A DNA stretch of 62,966 bases from an uncultured Chlorobiaceae bacterium (GCA_903869365.1 CAIPYV010000074.1:1-62966); one strand, 5' to 3'; shown: positions 18,470 through 33,194, counted from the first letter of the stretch. Notes: a model not told the origin generated them from the sequence alone. Made by a program: numbers and translations.

Positions 18470-20863
18470 TCACAAAGCATGTTCATCATCAAGATTACCT
18501 GTTTCAGTATGGCGGATTTCTTTTAGGAGAATAATACCTTCTGCAGAAAAAGCAAACAGGGTATCAGTTGAAAAAATAGTACTGTAATCCTGAGGTTTAA
18601 AAAACGGAAGAAATTTTTGACAGTGTTCATCAAGCCTCTTCAGATAAAAATGCGTATTCTCGTCCGGTTTCTCTTGTTTCCACTCGGATGCAAGTTTGCC
18701 TTTATCAAAAGATGAGGTGCCTGAACCACTCCCTGATACATAGTAGGTGATCCGGTCTCCTTTTGTGATGTCCATCCCAGATTTTATAGCAATTTCATAG
18801 GTAATTGATTTTGATCTTTTTCCGCTTTTGACATCTACGAGATATTGTTCGATTGAATTCTTAAGGGATTCAGTTCTTGAAAAGTCTGCAATGTCAAGTT
18901 CATGATTGAGTATCTTATTTCTGTATTCGGTGAAGAGGTCATGCAGTCCACAGATATTTTCTGTTAAGAGAGTCTCAAATCCTTTACGGACAAAATCACG
19001 ACCGAATTTTTCTCCGCTTCTGCTTGTCAACGATGACCCCTTCAGGATCATGACGTTATCATACCCAAGAAGGGCATAATTCTTTTTCATGTAGGAGATC
19101 ATTTTTTTAAATCTCCCGTCAAAACCTATGTTTATCCCCTTCGGCATCAGCAATGAAACTTCATGCACCAGTTCTCTTTCAGCTGATTCATTTGCTACTG
19201 AGGGCGGGGGCACAAACAGAATGCCATCTGTATCAACTTCGATGACTTTACAACCCCTTGATTCAAACTCCTGAATCATTTTTTTTGCCAGGTTCTGTCC
19301 TGTTGAGGTCACTTTATCAGCTTCAATGAAATCATTAAAAATCCCTCCGCCATATCCAAGATATCCATACATGGCATTAATCAGGATTTTAAACGAACTT
19401 TGCATTGCCTCAAAATTGTTAGCTAACGTAGTGTTGCCAAGAGCTTTTTCTTCTCGTGACTTATCTTTTGCCTTGAATCGAAGATCTTTTAAATCGTTGA
19501 GGATTCCCGGAAAAACTTTCAGATCATCGCTTTTAGGACAAATATTGTATGACAGCATAATCGATGGATAGAGAGATTCCACATCAGCATAGACTATGGG
19601 TCCGAGGATCCCTTTAAGAAATACTTCGGTATACCCTCCGGAATGCTGTTGTCCTATGGACGGTTTAGGAATTGATTGTTTGCGTCGCAGGTATTCACGA
19701 ACCAGCAGTACCTCTATTTTAGCTGCCTGTCCTATTCGTGATGTCATGGCATACGTATAAGGCAGCATTTGTGCAAGGTAAAAATTACTTCCCGACAACA
19801 GTGACGACAGGGCTCTTGTTTCCCTGACATCATCAAGAGCATAGGCCAGCAATTTTTCATGATTATTGTTCCAAAGAGATGCAATGTCTTTATAGTCGAC
19901 ATAGGTTCTGTCTGGAGAAGCAAATCCGAAATGTTTCGCAACAGCCTTCAGGCCATAACTCTGCATGGATCGTTTTGATATATCATAACTCTGAACAAGA
20001 AACAGCGTATCAATGACATGCCGTCCCGGAACATCAAAAAAAGGATAATCAATACTTCTTTCTGCAAATCGGATGCTTGCCTGGAAGGTTTTTGGAACAA
20101 GGCCATTTCTTCCAATCGAAAATTTGATACCATAATGATCACATCTCCGCTGCAGGTATGAGAGATCAAAGCTGAAAATATTATGCCCTTCAATGACATC
20201 GGGATCTTTTGCTGTGATCAACGCAATACACTCTTCAAGCAGAGTCTTTTCATCTCTACCTTTTGCATGCAGAACGGCTTCCCATCCCTTGCTGTCACTC
20301 AGCGAAATTATGATCACCTCATCTTCCTGGAATGCAGAATGCTCTGATTTTATTTTCACCGGATTGTAATTGGTTTCTATATCGAGCTGCATCCTGTACA
20401 GGTCATCAAAAATCATCCCTTTGAAGAGAGTCTTTCCGGTTTGAAGCAAATATTGGGTGACGGCATCACCTTTATTATATATATGTGAATAGTTCTCGTT
20501 CTCCTCAGTTGCAACATTTACCTCTCCCCTTTCCTTATAGGTTCTGCTATTGATAAAATCAATCGCCCCTCTGTACGTTTTCCAACTTTGAAAAATTGAG
20601 AGGCATTGATAAAAATTATTTCCACCAAGTTTTACAAGCCAAAACTTATCCTTGTTTTCTGGAACATATCCATCAAGCAATGTAACGTCTGAAATAAAAA
20701 TAAAAGGGAAAAACGGCTCGTCATGATATTGGACATGGTCACCATTTCGATTAAACACTCTGATATGGGTATCCGAAAGCTGATATGCTCCAACGATATT
20801 CTCCTCTTTATCTTTACCGAACAACAGGTCGTTATTAACGATTTCACTGATAATGCTCTCCAT
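18470..20863 (-). CDS. polB: Family-B DNA polymerase (Pol II-like)
   Basis: This 797-residue polymerase has the 3'-5' exonuclease motifs Exo I (LDIET, about residue 158), Exo II ([11 protein letters not shown]) and Exo III ([12 protein letters not shown]). The polymerase motifs are A ([10 protein letters not shown], about 428), B ([12 protein letters not shown]) and C (VDTDGIL, about 545). Motif C is DTDG rather than the more common DTDS. All catalytic Asp residues are present, so both activities are predicted. Length is near E. coli Pol II. The cellular role, repair or translesion synthesis, is inference. It lies downstream of mnmG on the same strand, with a parS site between. Confidence 0.9.
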   Translation of the reverse strand: MESIISEIVNNDLLFGKDKEENIVGAYQLSDTHIRVFNRNGDHVQYHDEPFFPFIFISDVTLLDGYVPENKDKFWLVKLGGNNFYQCLSIFQSWKTYRGAIDFINSRTYKERGEVNVATEENENYSHIYNKGDAVTQYLLQTGKTLFKGMIFDDLYRMQLDIETNYNPVKIKSEHSAFQEDEVIIISLSDSKGWEAVLHAKGRDEKTLLEECIALITAKDPDVIEGHNIFSFDLSYLQRRCDHYGIKFSIGRNGLVPKTFQASIRFAERSIDYPFFDVPGRHVIDTLFLVQSYDISKRSMQSYGLKAVAKHFGFASPDRTYVDYKDIASLWNNNHEKLLAYALDDVRETRALSSLLSGSNFYLAQMLPYTYAMTSRIGQAAKIEVLLVREYLRRKQSIPKPSIGQQHSGGYTEVFLKGILGPIVYADVESLYPSIMLSYNICPKSDDLKVFPGILNDLKDLRFKAKDKSREEKALGNTTLANNFEAMQSSFKILINAMYGYLGYGGGIFNDFIEADKVTSTGQNLAKKMIQEFESRGCKVIEVDTDGILFVPPPSVANESAERELVHEVSLLMPKGINIGFDGRFKKMISYMKKNYALLGYDNVMILKGSSLTSRSGEKFGRDFVRKGFETLLTENICGLHDLFTEYRNKILNHELDIADFSRTESLKNSIEQYLVDVKSGKRSKSITYEIAIKSGMDITKGDRITYYVSGSGSGTSSFDKGKLASEWKQEKPDENTHFYLKRLDEHCQKFLPFFKPQDYSTIFSTDTLFAFSAEGIILLKEIRHTETGNLDDEHAL

Positions 20864-20906
20864 AAGTGCACAATAAAATTATAAACAAGTGTAAGATGGT
20901 AACATT

Positions 20907-20922
20907 TGTTTCACGTGAAACA
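20907..20922. promoter_or_regulatory. parS site 1 (ParB centromere)
   Basis: A perfect 16-bp palindrome TGTTTCACGTGAAACA, identical to the canonical chromosomal parS bound by ParB/Spo0J. It lies in the gap between polB and the end of mnmG, about 8 kb from dnaA. An identical copy occurs at 22812-22827. Confidence 0.93.
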
Positions 20923-20934
20923 ATAGAGGTTTTT

Positions 20935-22800
20935 TTACCGTCCGAGGCGTATCATAAGTACTGAGACGTCAGATGGAGAAACACCAAAAATTCTTGATGC
21001 CTGACCGATTGTATCAGGTCGATGTTTTATTAACTTTTCCCTGCCTTCGTTTGACAGACCAGAAACAGTTTCATACTTGAATGAAACTGGTATTTGATGA
21101 GCATCAAGGCGAAGAATTTTATCAGCCATAAGAAGATCTCTTTTAAGATACCCTTGGTATTTCAGGTCAATATCCACCTGTTCGAAAATAGCGATGTCAT
21201 CAGTAACGGCAAACACAGACTCCCTGAAAGAAGCCGAATGTTCAAGAAGCAAATGTACATAGATACCGGGTCTCCGTAGCAGTGCAGAAACGTTTTGCGA
21301 AGAGGTAACCAGAGCATAACCAAGACGAGCCAGCAAAGGGTTTATCTCAGATGATGAAAGCTTTGATTTCAGGCAAAGTTCTTTCAGGTGTTCAATACGA
21401 GATTTTTTTTTCTCATTCTTGCTATATGTTTCGCTATTGACCAGCCCCGCATTAAAGCCAAAGCCATGGAGGCGTAAATCCGCATTGTCATGTCGAAGTA
21501 AAAGGCGATGCTCAGCTGATGATGTGAACATTCGATACGGCTCATTCGTATCCTTGGTAATGAGGTCATCAATAAGCACACCAATATAGGCATCGGAACG
21601 TTTTAGATGGAGTTGAGGACGGTGAAGCAGTTTCAATGATGCGTTTATACCTGCAATCAAACCCTGTGCAGCAGCTTCTTCATACCCTGATGTTCCGTTG
21701 ATCTGCCCCGCAAAAAAGAGATTCTCAAAGAGTTTTGTTTCAAGACTTCGGTTTATCTGGTATGGAAAGAAGTAATCATATTCAATAGCGTAGCCTGGAC
21801 GGATCATTTTAACCTTACTGAGGCCCGGGATAGATCGCAATCCTTCAATCTGTATATCTTCAGGTAATGATGTTGAAAACCCATTGACATACATTTCGTT
21901 GGTGTCGAATCCTTCCGGCTCAAGAAAGATATGATGGCTTTCCTTGTCAGGAAAACGACAGATTTTGTCTTCAATTGAAGGACAGTATCGCGGACCTATT
22001 CCCTGGACTTTTCCAGTAAACAGTGGTGAACGGTCGAATCCTCTTTTTAAGATGGCATGGGTATCAAGTGTTGTTTTGGTGACATAACAGCTTATTTGGT
22101 GGCGATTCAAAACTGGCAGTGTCTTGAAAGAGAATAGAACCGATTCATCATCTCCCTTCTGCTCATCAACAAGAGAGTAGTCTACACTTCTTGCATCAAT
22201 GCGGGGTGGTGTACCTGTTTTCAATCTTCCAGAACAAAAGCCAAGGTTGACCAGGTTTTCAGTCAATCCTGAAACAGGAGGTTCGGCAATGGTACGACCT
22301 CCAGGATAATGATTCATCCCGATATGAATCAGTCCGTTCAGAAATGTTCCGCAGGTGAGAATTACCGCTGCCCCCTGTATGATGCGACCAGAAGAGAGCC
22401 TGACACCAGTTGCTCTTCCTGATGAACACTCGATGCCGGTCACAGTGTCCTGGAGAAGATCGATATTTGCTTCCTCCTCAATAACCTTGCGCATGTAAAG
22501 AGAGTACCTTGTCTTGTCAGCCTGAGCTCTCGGCGAGTGCATTGCCGGCCCTTTGCTTCTGTTGAGCATCCGGAACTGGATTCCTGTGGCATCAATAGCT
22601 TTTGCCATCTCCCCGCCGAGCGCATCAATCTCTCTTGTGATCTGGCCCTTTGCCACTCCGCCGATTGCGGGATTGCAGGACATTCGAGCAATAGCGGTAA
22701 GATCCGAGGAGACGAGCAGGCAAGAGCAACCTATTCTTGCTGCAGCTAATACTGCTTCACATCCGGCATGTCCTGCACCGGCGACTATTATATCATACAT
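20935..22800 (-). CDS. mnmG: tRNA uridine-5-carboxymethylaminomethyl modification enzyme MnmG
   Basis: This 621-residue FAD enzyme has N-terminal dinucleotide-binding [17 protein letters not shown], the GidA signatures [12 protein letters not shown] and [12 protein letters not shown], and a C-terminal helical domain ([22 protein letters not shown]). With MnmE it installs the cmnm5 group on wobble U34 of several tRNAs. It is the usual length. The gene is bracketed by two perfect parS sites; gidA near the origin and par loci is a conserved theme, but no parA or parB lies in the window. Confidence 0.97.
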   Translation of the reverse strand: MYDIIVAGAGHAGCEAVLAAARIGCSCLLVSSDLTAIARMSCNPAIGGVAKGQITREIDALGGEMAKAIDATGIQFRMLNRSKGPAMHSPRAQADKTRYSLYMRKVIEEEANIDLLQDTVTGIECSSGRATGVRLSSGRIIQGAAVILTCGTFLNGLIHIGMNHYPGGRTIAEPPVSGLTENLVNLGFCSGRLKTGTPPRIDARSVDYSLVDEQKGDDESVLFSFKTLPVLNRHQISCYVTKTTLDTHAILKRGFDRSPLFTGKVQGIGPRYCPSIEDKICRFPDKESHHIFLEPEGFDTNEMYVNGFSTSLPEDIQIEGLRSIPGLSKVKMIRPGYAIEYDYFFPYQINRSLETKLFENLFFAGQINGTSGYEEAAAQGLIAGINASLKLLHRPQLHLKRSDAYIGVLIDDLITKDTNEPYRMFTSSAEHRLLLRHDNADLRLHGFGFNAGLVNSETYSKNEKKKSRIEHLKELCLKSKLSSSEINPLLARLGYALVTSSQNVSALLRRPGIYVHLLLEHSASFRESVFAVTDDIAIFEQVDIDLKYQGYLKRDLLMADKILRLDAHQIPVSFKYETVSGLSNEGREKLIKHRPDTIGQASRIFGVSPSDVSVLMIRLGR

Positions 22801-22811
22801 GATTCGTGAAT

Positions 22812-22827
22812 TGTTTCACGTGAAACA
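22812..22827. promoter_or_regulatory. parS site 2 (ParB centromere)
   Basis: A second perfect TGTTTCACGTGAAACA palindrome, identical to the site at 20907. It sits immediately upstream of the mnmG start codon, about 10 kb from dnaA. The two sites are 1.9 kb apart and flank mnmG exactly. Confidence 0.93.
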
Positions 22828-22900
22828 TTTATCGATAACTTGAACTATCCGCACAGAAGATACAAATTATGGCGCTTTTCTTTCCCTTCCGTATTTTAGT

Positions 22901-22929
22901 ATGTCATGATAGGGGTTATAGTGTATAAT
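22901..22929 (+). promoter_or_regulatory. Candidate sigma-70-type promoter for secD
   Basis: A perfect TATAAT (22924-22929) lies 17 bases after ATGTCA (22901-22906), which matches the -35 consensus TTGACA at four of six positions. It points towards secD and would leave a leader of about 165 bases. There is no experimental support. Confidence 0.35.
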
Positions 22930-23102
22930 ATACGCATTTTTATTATCTTTTGACAGTTTTTTACATAAACGAAGTGGTGAAAGATCGCTTATGCTATCCG
23001 CATAGAGTCGTTCCAGGTACATTGTAACCGTAGGCGGATTGTTAGCTAATCAATACCTCATTTTATATATTGGCTGAATTATTTCCATTCGAGCGAAAAG
23101 TG

Positions 23103-24944
23103 ATGCTATCAATGAAAAATAAACGTTTTAATCTTCTTCTTATTGCTGCAGTTACACTTGTAGCTGCCTGGTCTTTATGGCCGACATGGCGAGACTACTC
23201 CCTTTCGCAACAACTCAACAGTATCAAATCAGCACCGGATAGCCTTAAATATGTTCTGAGTAATCGTGATGAGATTGAGAATGCCCGTAAAAAAAGCCTG
23301 AAACTTGGTCTTGATTTGAAGGGGGGCATGCATCTTGTCATGGAGGTTGACCAGGTAGATCTGTTTGAGCAGAAAGCATGGAATAAAGATTCCAAGTTTA
23401 CTGCCATCATGAAGAGTGTCAGGACAAAGGCCTCGCAAAGCGATGCAAGAGTTCTTGATATTCTTTCCGGTGAGTTCAAAAATGAAAATATGCGCCTGAG
23501 CCGATATTTTTATGATATCCGCAACTCTGACCAGGAAATTGTTAAAAAGCTGGAAAAAGAGTCTGAAGATGCGCTGAACCGAGCAAAGGAGATTATCCGC
23601 AACCGTATTGATCAATATGGGGTAGCTGAACCGGTTATCACGACACAGGGCAGCAGAAAGCTTATTATAGAGCTTCCCGGCGTTTCCGATGAAAACAGAG
23701 TGAGAAACCTTCTGAAAGGAACTGCCAAGCTTGAATTCCGGCTGCTTCGTGATCCTGAAATACTGCTCAGAACACTTGACAGACTCAATACCTACGTTGT
23801 ACAGAACAATGCAGCACCGCAGAGTATTGCTGTTCCGACTGTTTCCCCTTCCGTTTCATCGCAGCTTAAGGCTCCAGTTCCTGCGAAGCCGGCAACAGCC
23901 AGGACATTATATGATGACATCCGCGTTTATCAGAATGGTACGGCCTACACTACCGAGCACTCAAAGGATTATGTTGTCTCTCTGCTTCGTCGCAGTGACA
24001 TCCAGGCACTGCTTCCTCAGGATACGGAACTGCTTCTGTCCGCTAAATCTGATGTTATTAATGGCGAAAAGCATTTTGCTCTGTATCTTGTAAAAAAGAC
24101 TCCAGAGTTAACGGGCGGTGTCATTACCGAAGCAAAAGCCACCTTCGGGTCACAGGGTGTGCAGCCTGAGGTGCTGATGGCTATGAACTCGGAAGGAACT
24201 TCAAAATGGGCTCGTATTACCGGGGCAAATATCGGGAAGCGGATTGCGATTGTTCTTGACGGGGCAGTTTACAGCGCACCGGTTGTTCAGTCGAAGATCC
24301 CCAGCGGTAACTCGGTCATCAATGGTATTGAAAGCCTTGAAGAGGCAAAAGATCTTGAAATTGTGCTCAAGGCTGGAGCTTTACCTGCTCCTGTCAGAAT
24401 TATTGAAGAGCGTTCGGTCGGACCATCGCTTGGAGCTGATTATATCCGTGCCGGAGTTCTTTCTCTTGGCTGGGCCTTCTGTGCGGTTTCCGTCTTTATG
24501 CTTGCCTACTATAAAAAAGCCGGTATTGCAGCCGATATAGCTCTTGTGCTTAATATTGTCATTGTCCTTTCAGTACTTGCAGGGTTTAATGCATCGTTGT
24601 CCTTGCCGGGTATTGCGGGTATTGTTTTGACCATTGGTATGGCTGTTGACGCGAACGTTCTTATCTATGAACGTATACGCGAAGAGCTTGATGGGGGCAA
24701 GGCGCTGAAATCTGCTATTGAAATGGGTTATGACCGTGCTTTTTCATCAATTCTTGATTCGCATGTCACAACACTTTCAGCTGCATTTCTTCTTTATACT
24801 TACGGCATAGGACCAATTCAGGGATTTGCCCTTACCCTGATGATCGGTACAGCCGCAAGCCTCTTTACGTCGATTGTGGTGACTAAAGAGATATTCTCGT
24901 TCCTGCTTGGAAGGAACCTTATGACACAAAAAAGTTTCGGATAA
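23103..24944 (+). CDS. secD: Protein translocase subunit SecD
   Basis: This protein has about 613 residues from ATG 23103; ATG 23112 (MKNKRFNLL) is equally possible, and a TTG at 23070 is unlikely. An N-terminal transmembrane helix is followed by [16 protein letters not shown], a large periplasmic domain with the [12 protein letters not shown] and IIELPGV motifs, and the C-terminal membrane domain with [22 protein letters not shown]. SecD with SecF uses the proton-motive force to pull exported proteins across the inner membrane. The periplasmic domain contains a Pro/Ala-rich linker (about residues 250-275). secF follows after 21 bases. Confidence 0.96.
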   Translation: MLSMKNKRFNLLLIAAVTLVAAWSLWPTWRDYSLSQQLNSIKSAPDSLKYVLSNRDEIENARKKSLKLGLDLKGGMHLVMEVDQVDLFEQKAWNKDSKFTAIMKSVRTKASQSDARVLDILSGEFKNENMRLSRYFYDIRNSDQEIVKKLEKESEDALNRAKEIIRNRIDQYGVAEPVITTQGSRKLIIELPGVSDENRVRNLLKGTAKLEFRLLRDPEILLRTLDRLNTYVVQNNAAPQSIAVPTVSPSVSSQLKAPVPAKPATARTLYDDIRVYQNGTAYTTEHSKDYVVSLLRRSDIQALLPQDTELLLSAKSDVINGEKHFALYLVKKTPELTGGVITEAKATFGSQGVQPEVLMAMNSEGTSKWARITGANIGKRIAIVLDGAVYSAPVVQSKIPSGNSVINGIESLEEAKDLEIVLKAGALPAPVRIIEERSVGPSLGADYIRAGVLSLGWAFCAVSVFMLAYYKKAGIAADIALVLNIVIVLSVLAGFNASLSLPGIAGIVLTIGMAVDANVLIYERIREELDGGKALKSAIEMGYDRAFSSILDSHVTTLSAAFLLYTYGIGPIQGFALTLMIGTAASLFTSIVVTKEIFSFLLGRNLMTQKSFG

Positions 24945-24965
24945 TTTTTCAAGACGCATCAACCC

Positions 24966-25901
24966 ATGAGGATATTTCATAAGACCAGCTTTGATTTTAT
25001 ACGATTCCGTAAAATTGCCTACGGTTTTTCACTTGTTCTTCTGGCGTCAGGGCTTCTATCTCTGGCGGTAAAAGGTTTGAATTACGGCATCGACTTCAGG
25101 GGCGGATCAGAAGTGCTGATCCGCTTTGAAAAGAATATTGATGTCAGTACGGTTCGCTCTGTTCTTGATGCTGCCGGTGTTTCCGGATCACTGAAACAGT
25201 ATGGCCTTGACCGTTCTTTCCTTTTCAGTACGGTTTTCAATGGTGAAACCAATGATTTAAAATCACTTGTTTCACATGCTCTGAACGACCGTCTCAAGGG
25301 AAATCATCATGAGATTGTCCGTATTGATGCGGTGGGGCCAAGCATTGCATCCGATTTGAAGTGGTCAGCTGTTAAAGCGCTGCTTGCCTCGCTGCTTGCG
25401 ATTCTGCTCTATGTCGGATTCCGTTTTGAGTTGAAATTTGCTACTGCAGGTGTGGTGGCTATTTTTCATGATATTCTGACCGTATTGGGGCTGTTCAGTA
25501 TTCTCGGCGGATTGTTTGATTTTATGCCGCTTGAAATGGATCAGAGCATCATTGCCGCATTTCTTACCATAGCGGGTTATTCCATTACCGATACTGTTGT
25601 GGTGTACGACCGAATCAGAGAGAGAATTCGGGGACAGAAACCTTCGGATTATGAAAGGATTTTTAACGAAAGCATGAACCAGACCTTGAGCAGAACGATT
25701 ATTACCTCTGGAACGGTACTTCTCTCAGTCTTAGTTCTTTTCATCTTTGCCGGACCCGCGATCAGAGGGTTTGCCTTTGCGGTTTTTATCGGGATCCTGA
25801 TTGGAACCTATTCATCGATTTTTGTGGCTGCTCCTCTTGTCTTTGACTGGCTGAGGTTGTCAAAAAGCCCTGTTCATCTGAGAGGAAGCAAGGTATCCTG
25901 A
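24966..25901 (+). CDS. secF: Protein translocase subunit SecF
   Basis: This 311-residue protein has six predicted transmembrane helices, the first-domain signature LNYGIDFRGGSEVLIRF and the core GYSITDTVVVYDRIRER, both typical of SecF. It partners SecD in the SecDF accessory complex at the inner membrane. It is encoded 21 bases downstream of secD on the same strand and 58 bases before the SurA-like gene, so all three may form one envelope-biogenesis operon. Confidence 0.96.
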   Translation: MRIFHKTSFDFIRFRKIAYGFSLVLLASGLLSLAVKGLNYGIDFRGGSEVLIRFEKNIDVSTVRSVLDAAGVSGSLKQYGLDRSFLFSTVFNGETNDLKSLVSHALNDRLKGNHHEIVRIDAVGPSIASDLKWSAVKALLASLLAILLYVGFRFELKFATAGVVAIFHDILTVLGLFSILGGLFDFMPLEMDQSIIAAFLTIAGYSITDTVVVYDRIRERIRGQKPSDYERIFNESMNQTLSRTIITSGTVLLSVLVLFIFAGPAIRGFAFAVFIGILIGTYSSIFVAAPLVFDWLRLSKSPVHLRGSKVS

Positions 25902-25959
25902 GACATAAGCAGCTGAGTACGGCAGATTAAACCATATTTTTTACGTAAGGAGTTGGGGG

Positions 25960-29238
<3,279 letters not shown>

Positions 29239-29308
29239 CTATAACTGGTGTGAATAAAACTGTTCCTCAAGATAATAAAAATGCCATCATTATACTTGCC
29301 TTATGTGC

Positions 29309-29692
29309 TCAGGAAGTGGCCCAGAACGCGTCTGGAAAATGCTCGATAACATAGGAGACGAGAGGGTTTTCATCCAGGTTTGCAACTTTTATGGCAACAA
29401 CTTCGAAACGGCAATCTCTCCTCTCTTCACCGGAAAAGGCCAGGTAGGCCCGTGCAGCCTTGATGATCTCCCGCTGCTTCGATAGTGTCACGGCTTCGGC
29501 CGGATCTCCTTTTTCTGTGGTTGAACGGGTTTTAACCTCGATAAAACAGAGTGTTGTTTGATGCATGGCCACAATATCGATTTCATGGCGGTGGTAGCGG
29601 TAATTGCGTTTAAGGATATGGTATCCTTTTTTTGCAAGGTATTCGGCGGCAAGTCGTTCACCCTCTTGTCCGAGTTGATGGGGATCAAGCAT
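29309..29692 (-). CDS. YraN/UPF0102 nuclease-fold protein
   Basis: This 127-residue protein has the UPF0102 signatures: LGQEGERLAAEYLAKKGYHILKRNYR (read in two halves), then HEIDIVAM and CFIEVKTRS, which provide the Asp-Glu-x-Lys residues of a restriction-endonuclease-like fold. Function in the family is not established, though Holliday-junction-resolvase-like or nuclease activity is suspected from the fold. It is 8 bases downstream of rnhB on the same strand, the common neighbour arrangement. Confidence 0.88.
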   Translation of the reverse strand: MLDPHQLGQEGERLAAEYLAKKGYHILKRNYRYHRHEIDIVAMHQTTLCFIEVKTRSTTEKGDPAEAVTLSKQREIIKAARAYLAFSGEERRDCRFEVVAIKVANLDENPLVSYVIEHFPDAFWATS

Positions 29693-29700
29693 GGCAGGTG

Positions 29701-30318
29701 TTATTGTTCACCAAGTTGACGGAGCTTGAAGCTTTTGCGGTGAATCGGACAGCGTCCATAGTGCATAATGGCTTGAACGTGTTCTGCGGTGCCATAGCCA
29801 ACATGTCGGTCAAAACCATACTCAGGCCACTCGTTACTGTATGCGCTCATAAGCTCGTCCCGCCAGGTTTTGGCAAGTACTGAAGCTGCGGCAATTGAAA
29901 AGACTTTCGAGTCTCCTTTTACAATGGTTGTATAGGGTATCCCGAGGCTTGTCCTGAACCTGTTGCCATCAACAAGCAGAAGATCCGGCCGGACGGACAG
30001 CGACTCGACGGCATTGTTCATGGCAAGCATGGTAGCCTGCAGGATGTTGATTCGGTCAATTGTTTCCGGCTCAACTGCAGCGACTGCCCAGGCAAGAGCA
30101 TTTTTTTTTATTTCAGGTACAAGTGAAGTTCGCACTTTTGCTGACAGTTTCTTGGAGTCATTAAGTTTTTCCAGCATATCTCCGTCAGGCTTGTACCAAC
30201 GGGGGAAGAGCACTGCGGCTGCAACCACCGGTCCGGCAAGAGGTCCCCGGCCAACTTCATCTATACCGCAGATAATGGCGATTGTTTCCCATAAGGGGAA
30301 TTCGTAGTCGGTGAGCAT
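29701..30318 (-). CDS. rnhB: Ribonuclease HII
   Basis: This is a 205-residue protein from ATG 30318. The catalytic signature [21 protein letters not shown] carries the first acidic residues, LLVDG carries the third, and the conserved [17 protein letters not shown] and [11 protein letters not shown] follow. It cuts RNA in RNA-DNA hybrids and at single embedded ribonucleotides. An in-frame TTG at 30450 would add 44 low-complexity residues unlike any RNase HII and was not chosen. It shares a transcript with the YraN gene. Confidence 0.95.
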   Translation of the reverse strand: MLTDYEFPLWETIAIICGIDEVGRGPLAGPVVAAAVLFPRWYKPDGDMLEKLNDSKKLSAKVRTSLVPEIKKNALAWAVAAVEPETIDRINILQATMLAMNNAVESLSVRPDLLLVDGNRFRTSLGIPYTTIVKGDSKVFSIAAASVLAKTWRDELMSAYSNEWPEYGFDRHVGYGTAEHVQAIMHYGRCPIHRKSFKLRQLGEQ

Positions 30319-30627
30319 TTGTTTGTTGTTCTTGTTATATTTCGTAAAATATACACTTTTTGTTTGTTTGTTTACGTCTAAAAATTCGAAATGTTGTGGG
30401 TTTGCAGTGCCTGCATTTTTGGAGGCATGCTTGCTTTTGCTCGTCAACAACTATTCAGCACTGAGAGATGGGGCTCGGCGTTCCCGGAATGACAGGGCGG
30501 GGGGAGTTCTGGTTCAGTGGGGTTTTGCTGTTTCCTTGTTATAATTTCTTATCTTGATCATTGGCTTGCAGACCTGTTTTTCTTCCGGTCTGCGGGTATT
30601 CCTTTTGAAAAGATAACGAGTGAGCGA
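30319..30627. other. rnhB-RNase E/G divergent intergenic region
   Basis: This gap of about 310 bases has an AT-rich part (30330-30380) suitable for promoters and a GC-rich segment (30461-30513) of unlike composition, which resembles a dispersed repeat. The long leader before the ribonuclease gene could be an autoregulatory 5' UTR, as in rne of enterobacteria; that is inference. No gene was recognised. Confidence 0.4.
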
Positions 30628-32313
30628 ATGAAGAAGAGTTCGAATAAGCAATTGTTGATGAACAAGACCGGTGACGAGATACAGGTTGCGCTTGTTGAAG
30701 AGGGTCGTCTGGTCGAATTGATTATTGAGCGCCCTGAGAGCAAGAGAAGTATTGGCGATATTTATCTTGGCCGGGTGCATAAGGTTATCGAGGGACTGAA
30801 AGCGGCTTTTGTCGATATAGGACAGAAGTCTGACGGGTTTCTCCATTTTTCCGATGTAGGGACAACCAGTGAGGATTATCGTGCGCTGATTGAAGATGAT
30901 GATGATGATGATTCTGCTGCAGGGGCTGATGATGATACTCCGTTTGACAGACTTTCTGTTGAAGCGCCTGCTGCTGAGCCGAGTGTGAAAGCTTCTGCGC
31001 GCAGCGGCGGCAAGAGACAGTCGGGGGATGCCGAGGAAAAGGCTGAAAAGCGCCAGTCGTATACCCAGATTATTGCCGGAAAGCTGAAGGCGAATGACTC
31101 GATTCTGGTGCAGGTTATCAAGGAGCCGATCAGCAGCAAGGGTTCTCGTCTTACTTCCGATATTACCATTGCGGGACGTTTCATGGTGCTTCTTCCTTTT
31201 GGCGGAGGCCAGGTGGCGGTTTCAAGAAGAGTTATTGCGCGCAAGGAGAGGGCTCGGTTGAAGAAGCTGGTGCGTTCGATGCTTCCGGAAGGTTTCGGGG
31301 CGATTATCCGTACGGTTGCTGAAGACCAGGAGGAGACCCTGTTGAAGCAGGATCTTGAAAAGCTTCTTGCCAAGTGGAAACAGATTGAGGAGAAGCTGCA
31401 GGATGCTGCTCCCCCACAGCTGATTTTCAAGGAGGATACGATTATATCGAGTGTTCTGCGTGACTCCCTGAATTCCGATGTTAGTGAAATTGTGGCGAAT
31501 TCACCGGTTATCTATAAAGAGACGCTGAACTACATCCAGTGGGCTGCGCCTGAAATGGTGAAAAATGTCACGCTCTACCAGGGCAAGCTTCCTCTGTTTG
31601 AGGGTTACGGTATAGCCAAGGATGTAGAGTCGATTTTTTCGCGTAAAGTATGGCTCAAGTCGGGCGGCTACATTATTATCGAGCATACCGAAGCTATGGT
31701 GGTTGTTGACGTCAACAGCGGCAGGTATGCCGCCAAACGCGAGCAGGAGGAGAACTCACTGAAAACCAACCTTGAGGCGGCGCGGGAGGTGGTGAGGCAG
31801 CTGAGGCTGAGGGATATCGGCGGCATTATTGTTGTTGACTTCATCGATATGCTTGATCAGAAAAATGCCAAGAAGGTGTATGACTCCATGAAAACCGAAC
31901 TTCGCAACGATCGGGCGAAATCAAACATTCTGCCTATGTCCGATTTCGGAATCATGCAGATTACCCGTGAAAGGATACGGCCGAGTCTGATGCAGCGTAT
32001 GGGGGATCAGTGTCCTGCATGCGGGGGTAGCGGCGTTGTACAGGCGAGGTTTACGACCATTAACCAGATTGAGCGGTGGTTGAGAAAGTATGCGCTGCAG
32101 CACTCCATGAAGTTTCAGCAGCTTGACCTCTATGTGAGCCCGACGGTTGTTGAACCGCTTCAAAATACCGATATGAAAACAGAGCTGAAATGGTTTCTCC
32201 AGCACATGCTGTTTGTCCAGGTGAAGGCGGATGAAAGCCTGAGAAGCGATGATTTCAGATTCTACAGCAGAAAAAACAACAAGGACATTACCGCGGAATA
32301 CGGGGATATATAA
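30628..32313 (+). CDS. rng: Ribonuclease E/G family endoribonuclease
   Basis: This 561-residue enzyme starts at [10 protein letters not shown]. An S1-like RNA-binding domain ([23 protein letters not shown]) is interrupted at about residues 88-150 by an acidic, low-complexity insert with seven consecutive Asp, then resumes at [16 protein letters not shown]. The catalytic DNase-I-like domain carries VVVDVNSG and VVDFIDM with the two metal-binding Asp, and the Zn-link CPACGGSG is present near the C-terminus. It is an RNase G-length enzyme, without the long degradosome scaffold of RNase E. It processes rRNA and decays mRNA. dapD follows 17 bases downstream. Confidence 0.93.
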   Translation: MKKSSNKQLLMNKTGDEIQVALVEEGRLVELIIERPESKRSIGDIYLGRVHKVIEGLKAAFVDIGQKSDGFLHFSDVGTTSEDYRALIEDDDDDDSAAGADDDTPFDRLSVEAPAAEPSVKASARSGGKRQSGDAEEKAEKRQSYTQIIAGKLKANDSILVQVIKEPISSKGSRLTSDITIAGRFMVLLPFGGGQVAVSRRVIARKERARLKKLVRSMLPEGFGAIIRTVAEDQEETLLKQDLEKLLAKWKQIEEKLQDAAPPQLIFKEDTIISSVLRDSLNSDVSEIVANSPVIYKETLNYIQWAAPEMVKNVTLYQGKLPLFEGYGIAKDVESIFSRKVWLKSGGYIIIEHTEAMVVVDVNSGRYAAKREQEENSLKTNLEAAREVVRQLRLRDIGGIIVVDFIDMLDQKNAKKVYDSMKTELRNDRAKSNILPMSDFGIMQITRERIRPSLMQRMGDQCPACGGSGVVQARFTTINQIERWLRKYALQHSMKFQQLDLYVSPTVVEPLQNTDMKTELKWFLQHMLFVQVKADESLRSDDFRFYSRKNNKDITAEYGDI

Positions 32314-32330
32314 TCATTTGAAAAAGTTTT

Positions 32331-33194
32331 ATGGGACAGTATGATGCATTGAAAGAGACTCTTCTTGGTTTTTCAACGTTAGGGGCAGCGGCGCTCTGGG
32401 ACATTCCTGAAGCACGCCGTGTGTTCGATCAGTTTAAGCAGTTGCTCAATGCCGGCCTGGTGAGGGCTGCAGAAAAATCTGGCGGGGAGTGGGTGGTGAA
32501 TGCCTGGGTCAAGGAGGGTATTCTGCTCGGCATGCGACTTGGCAGACTCCAGGAAAGCCATGTGCCGCTTGATGGCCAGTCGACAGGGCTTACCTTTATC
32601 GACAAGGATACATATCCGCTTAAAACGATAACGCTTGACAATAATGTCCGCATTGTTCCCGGGGGATCTGCGGTACGAGACGGCTCCTATCTGGCTCCTA
32701 CGGTGGTGATGATGCCGCCGGCCTATGTCAATGTGGGCGCATACGTTGATGAGGGAACCATGATTGATTCGCATGCCCTTGTCGGCAGCTGTGCGCAGGT
32801 AGGCAAAAAGGTACACCTTTCAGCTGGTGTTCAGGTTGGCGGTGTGCTTGAGCCGGTTGGAGCCATGCCAGTCATTATCGAGGATGAGGTGATGGTCGGT
32901 GGCAACTGTGGTATTTATGAAGGCACCATTGTCAGGGAGCGGGCGGTTATCGGTACAGGGGTTATTCTCAATGGTTCGACACCGGTTTACGATCTTGCCC
33001 GGAATACTGTCTACAGAAAGACAGCCGAAGCACCGCTTGTCATTCCTGCAGGGGCTGTGGTTGTTGCTGGATCCCGCAAGATCAAGGGTGATTTTGCTGC
33101 GGAACACGGGCTGTCCATCTATACGCCGGTGATTATCAAATACCGTGATGAACGGACGGATAGTGCAACTGCTCTGGAAGAGGCTCTCAGGTAA
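32331..33194 (+). CDS. dapD: 2,3,4,5-tetrahydropyridine-2,6-dicarboxylate N-succinyltransferase
   Basis: This 287-residue enzyme has a left-handed beta-helix from hexapeptide repeats ([28 protein letters not shown] region, and [20 protein letters not shown]). It transfers a succinyl group to tetrahydrodipicolinate in the lysine and meso-diaminopimelate pathway. Length and the N-terminal helical domain are as expected. It lies between the RNase E/G gene and the processing protease on one strand with very short gaps. Confidence 0.95.
   Translation: MGQYDALKETLLGFSTLGAAALWDIPEARRVFDQFKQLLNAGLVRAAEKSGGEWVVNAWVKEGILLGMRLGRLQESHVPLDGQSTGLTFIDKDTYPLKTITLDNNVRIVPGGSAVRDGSYLAPTVVMMPPAYVNVGAYVDEGTMIDSHALVGSCAQVGKKVHLSAGVQVGGVLEPVGAMPVIIEDEVMVGGNCGIYEGTIVRERAVIGTGVILNGSTPVYDLARNTVYRKTAEAPLVIPAGAVVVAGSRKIKGDFAAEHGLSIYTPVIIKYRDERTDSATALEEALR

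Larger units (their letters stand above)
22801..23102. other. mnmG-secD divergent intergenic region
   Basis: This gap of about 300 bases between divergent mnmG and secD contains parS site 2 (22812-22827) just 11 bases upstream of the mnmG start, so ParB binding could affect mnmG transcription. The remainder holds the candidate secD promoter at 22901-22929 and an untranslated leader of about 165 bases. No RNA gene was recognised. Confidence 0.5.

Noticed and set aside
29309-30450. N-terminally extended RNase HII from the TTG at 30450
   Set aside because: The extra 44 residues are Lys/Asn-rich and unlike any RNase HII, while ATG 30318 gives the normal length.
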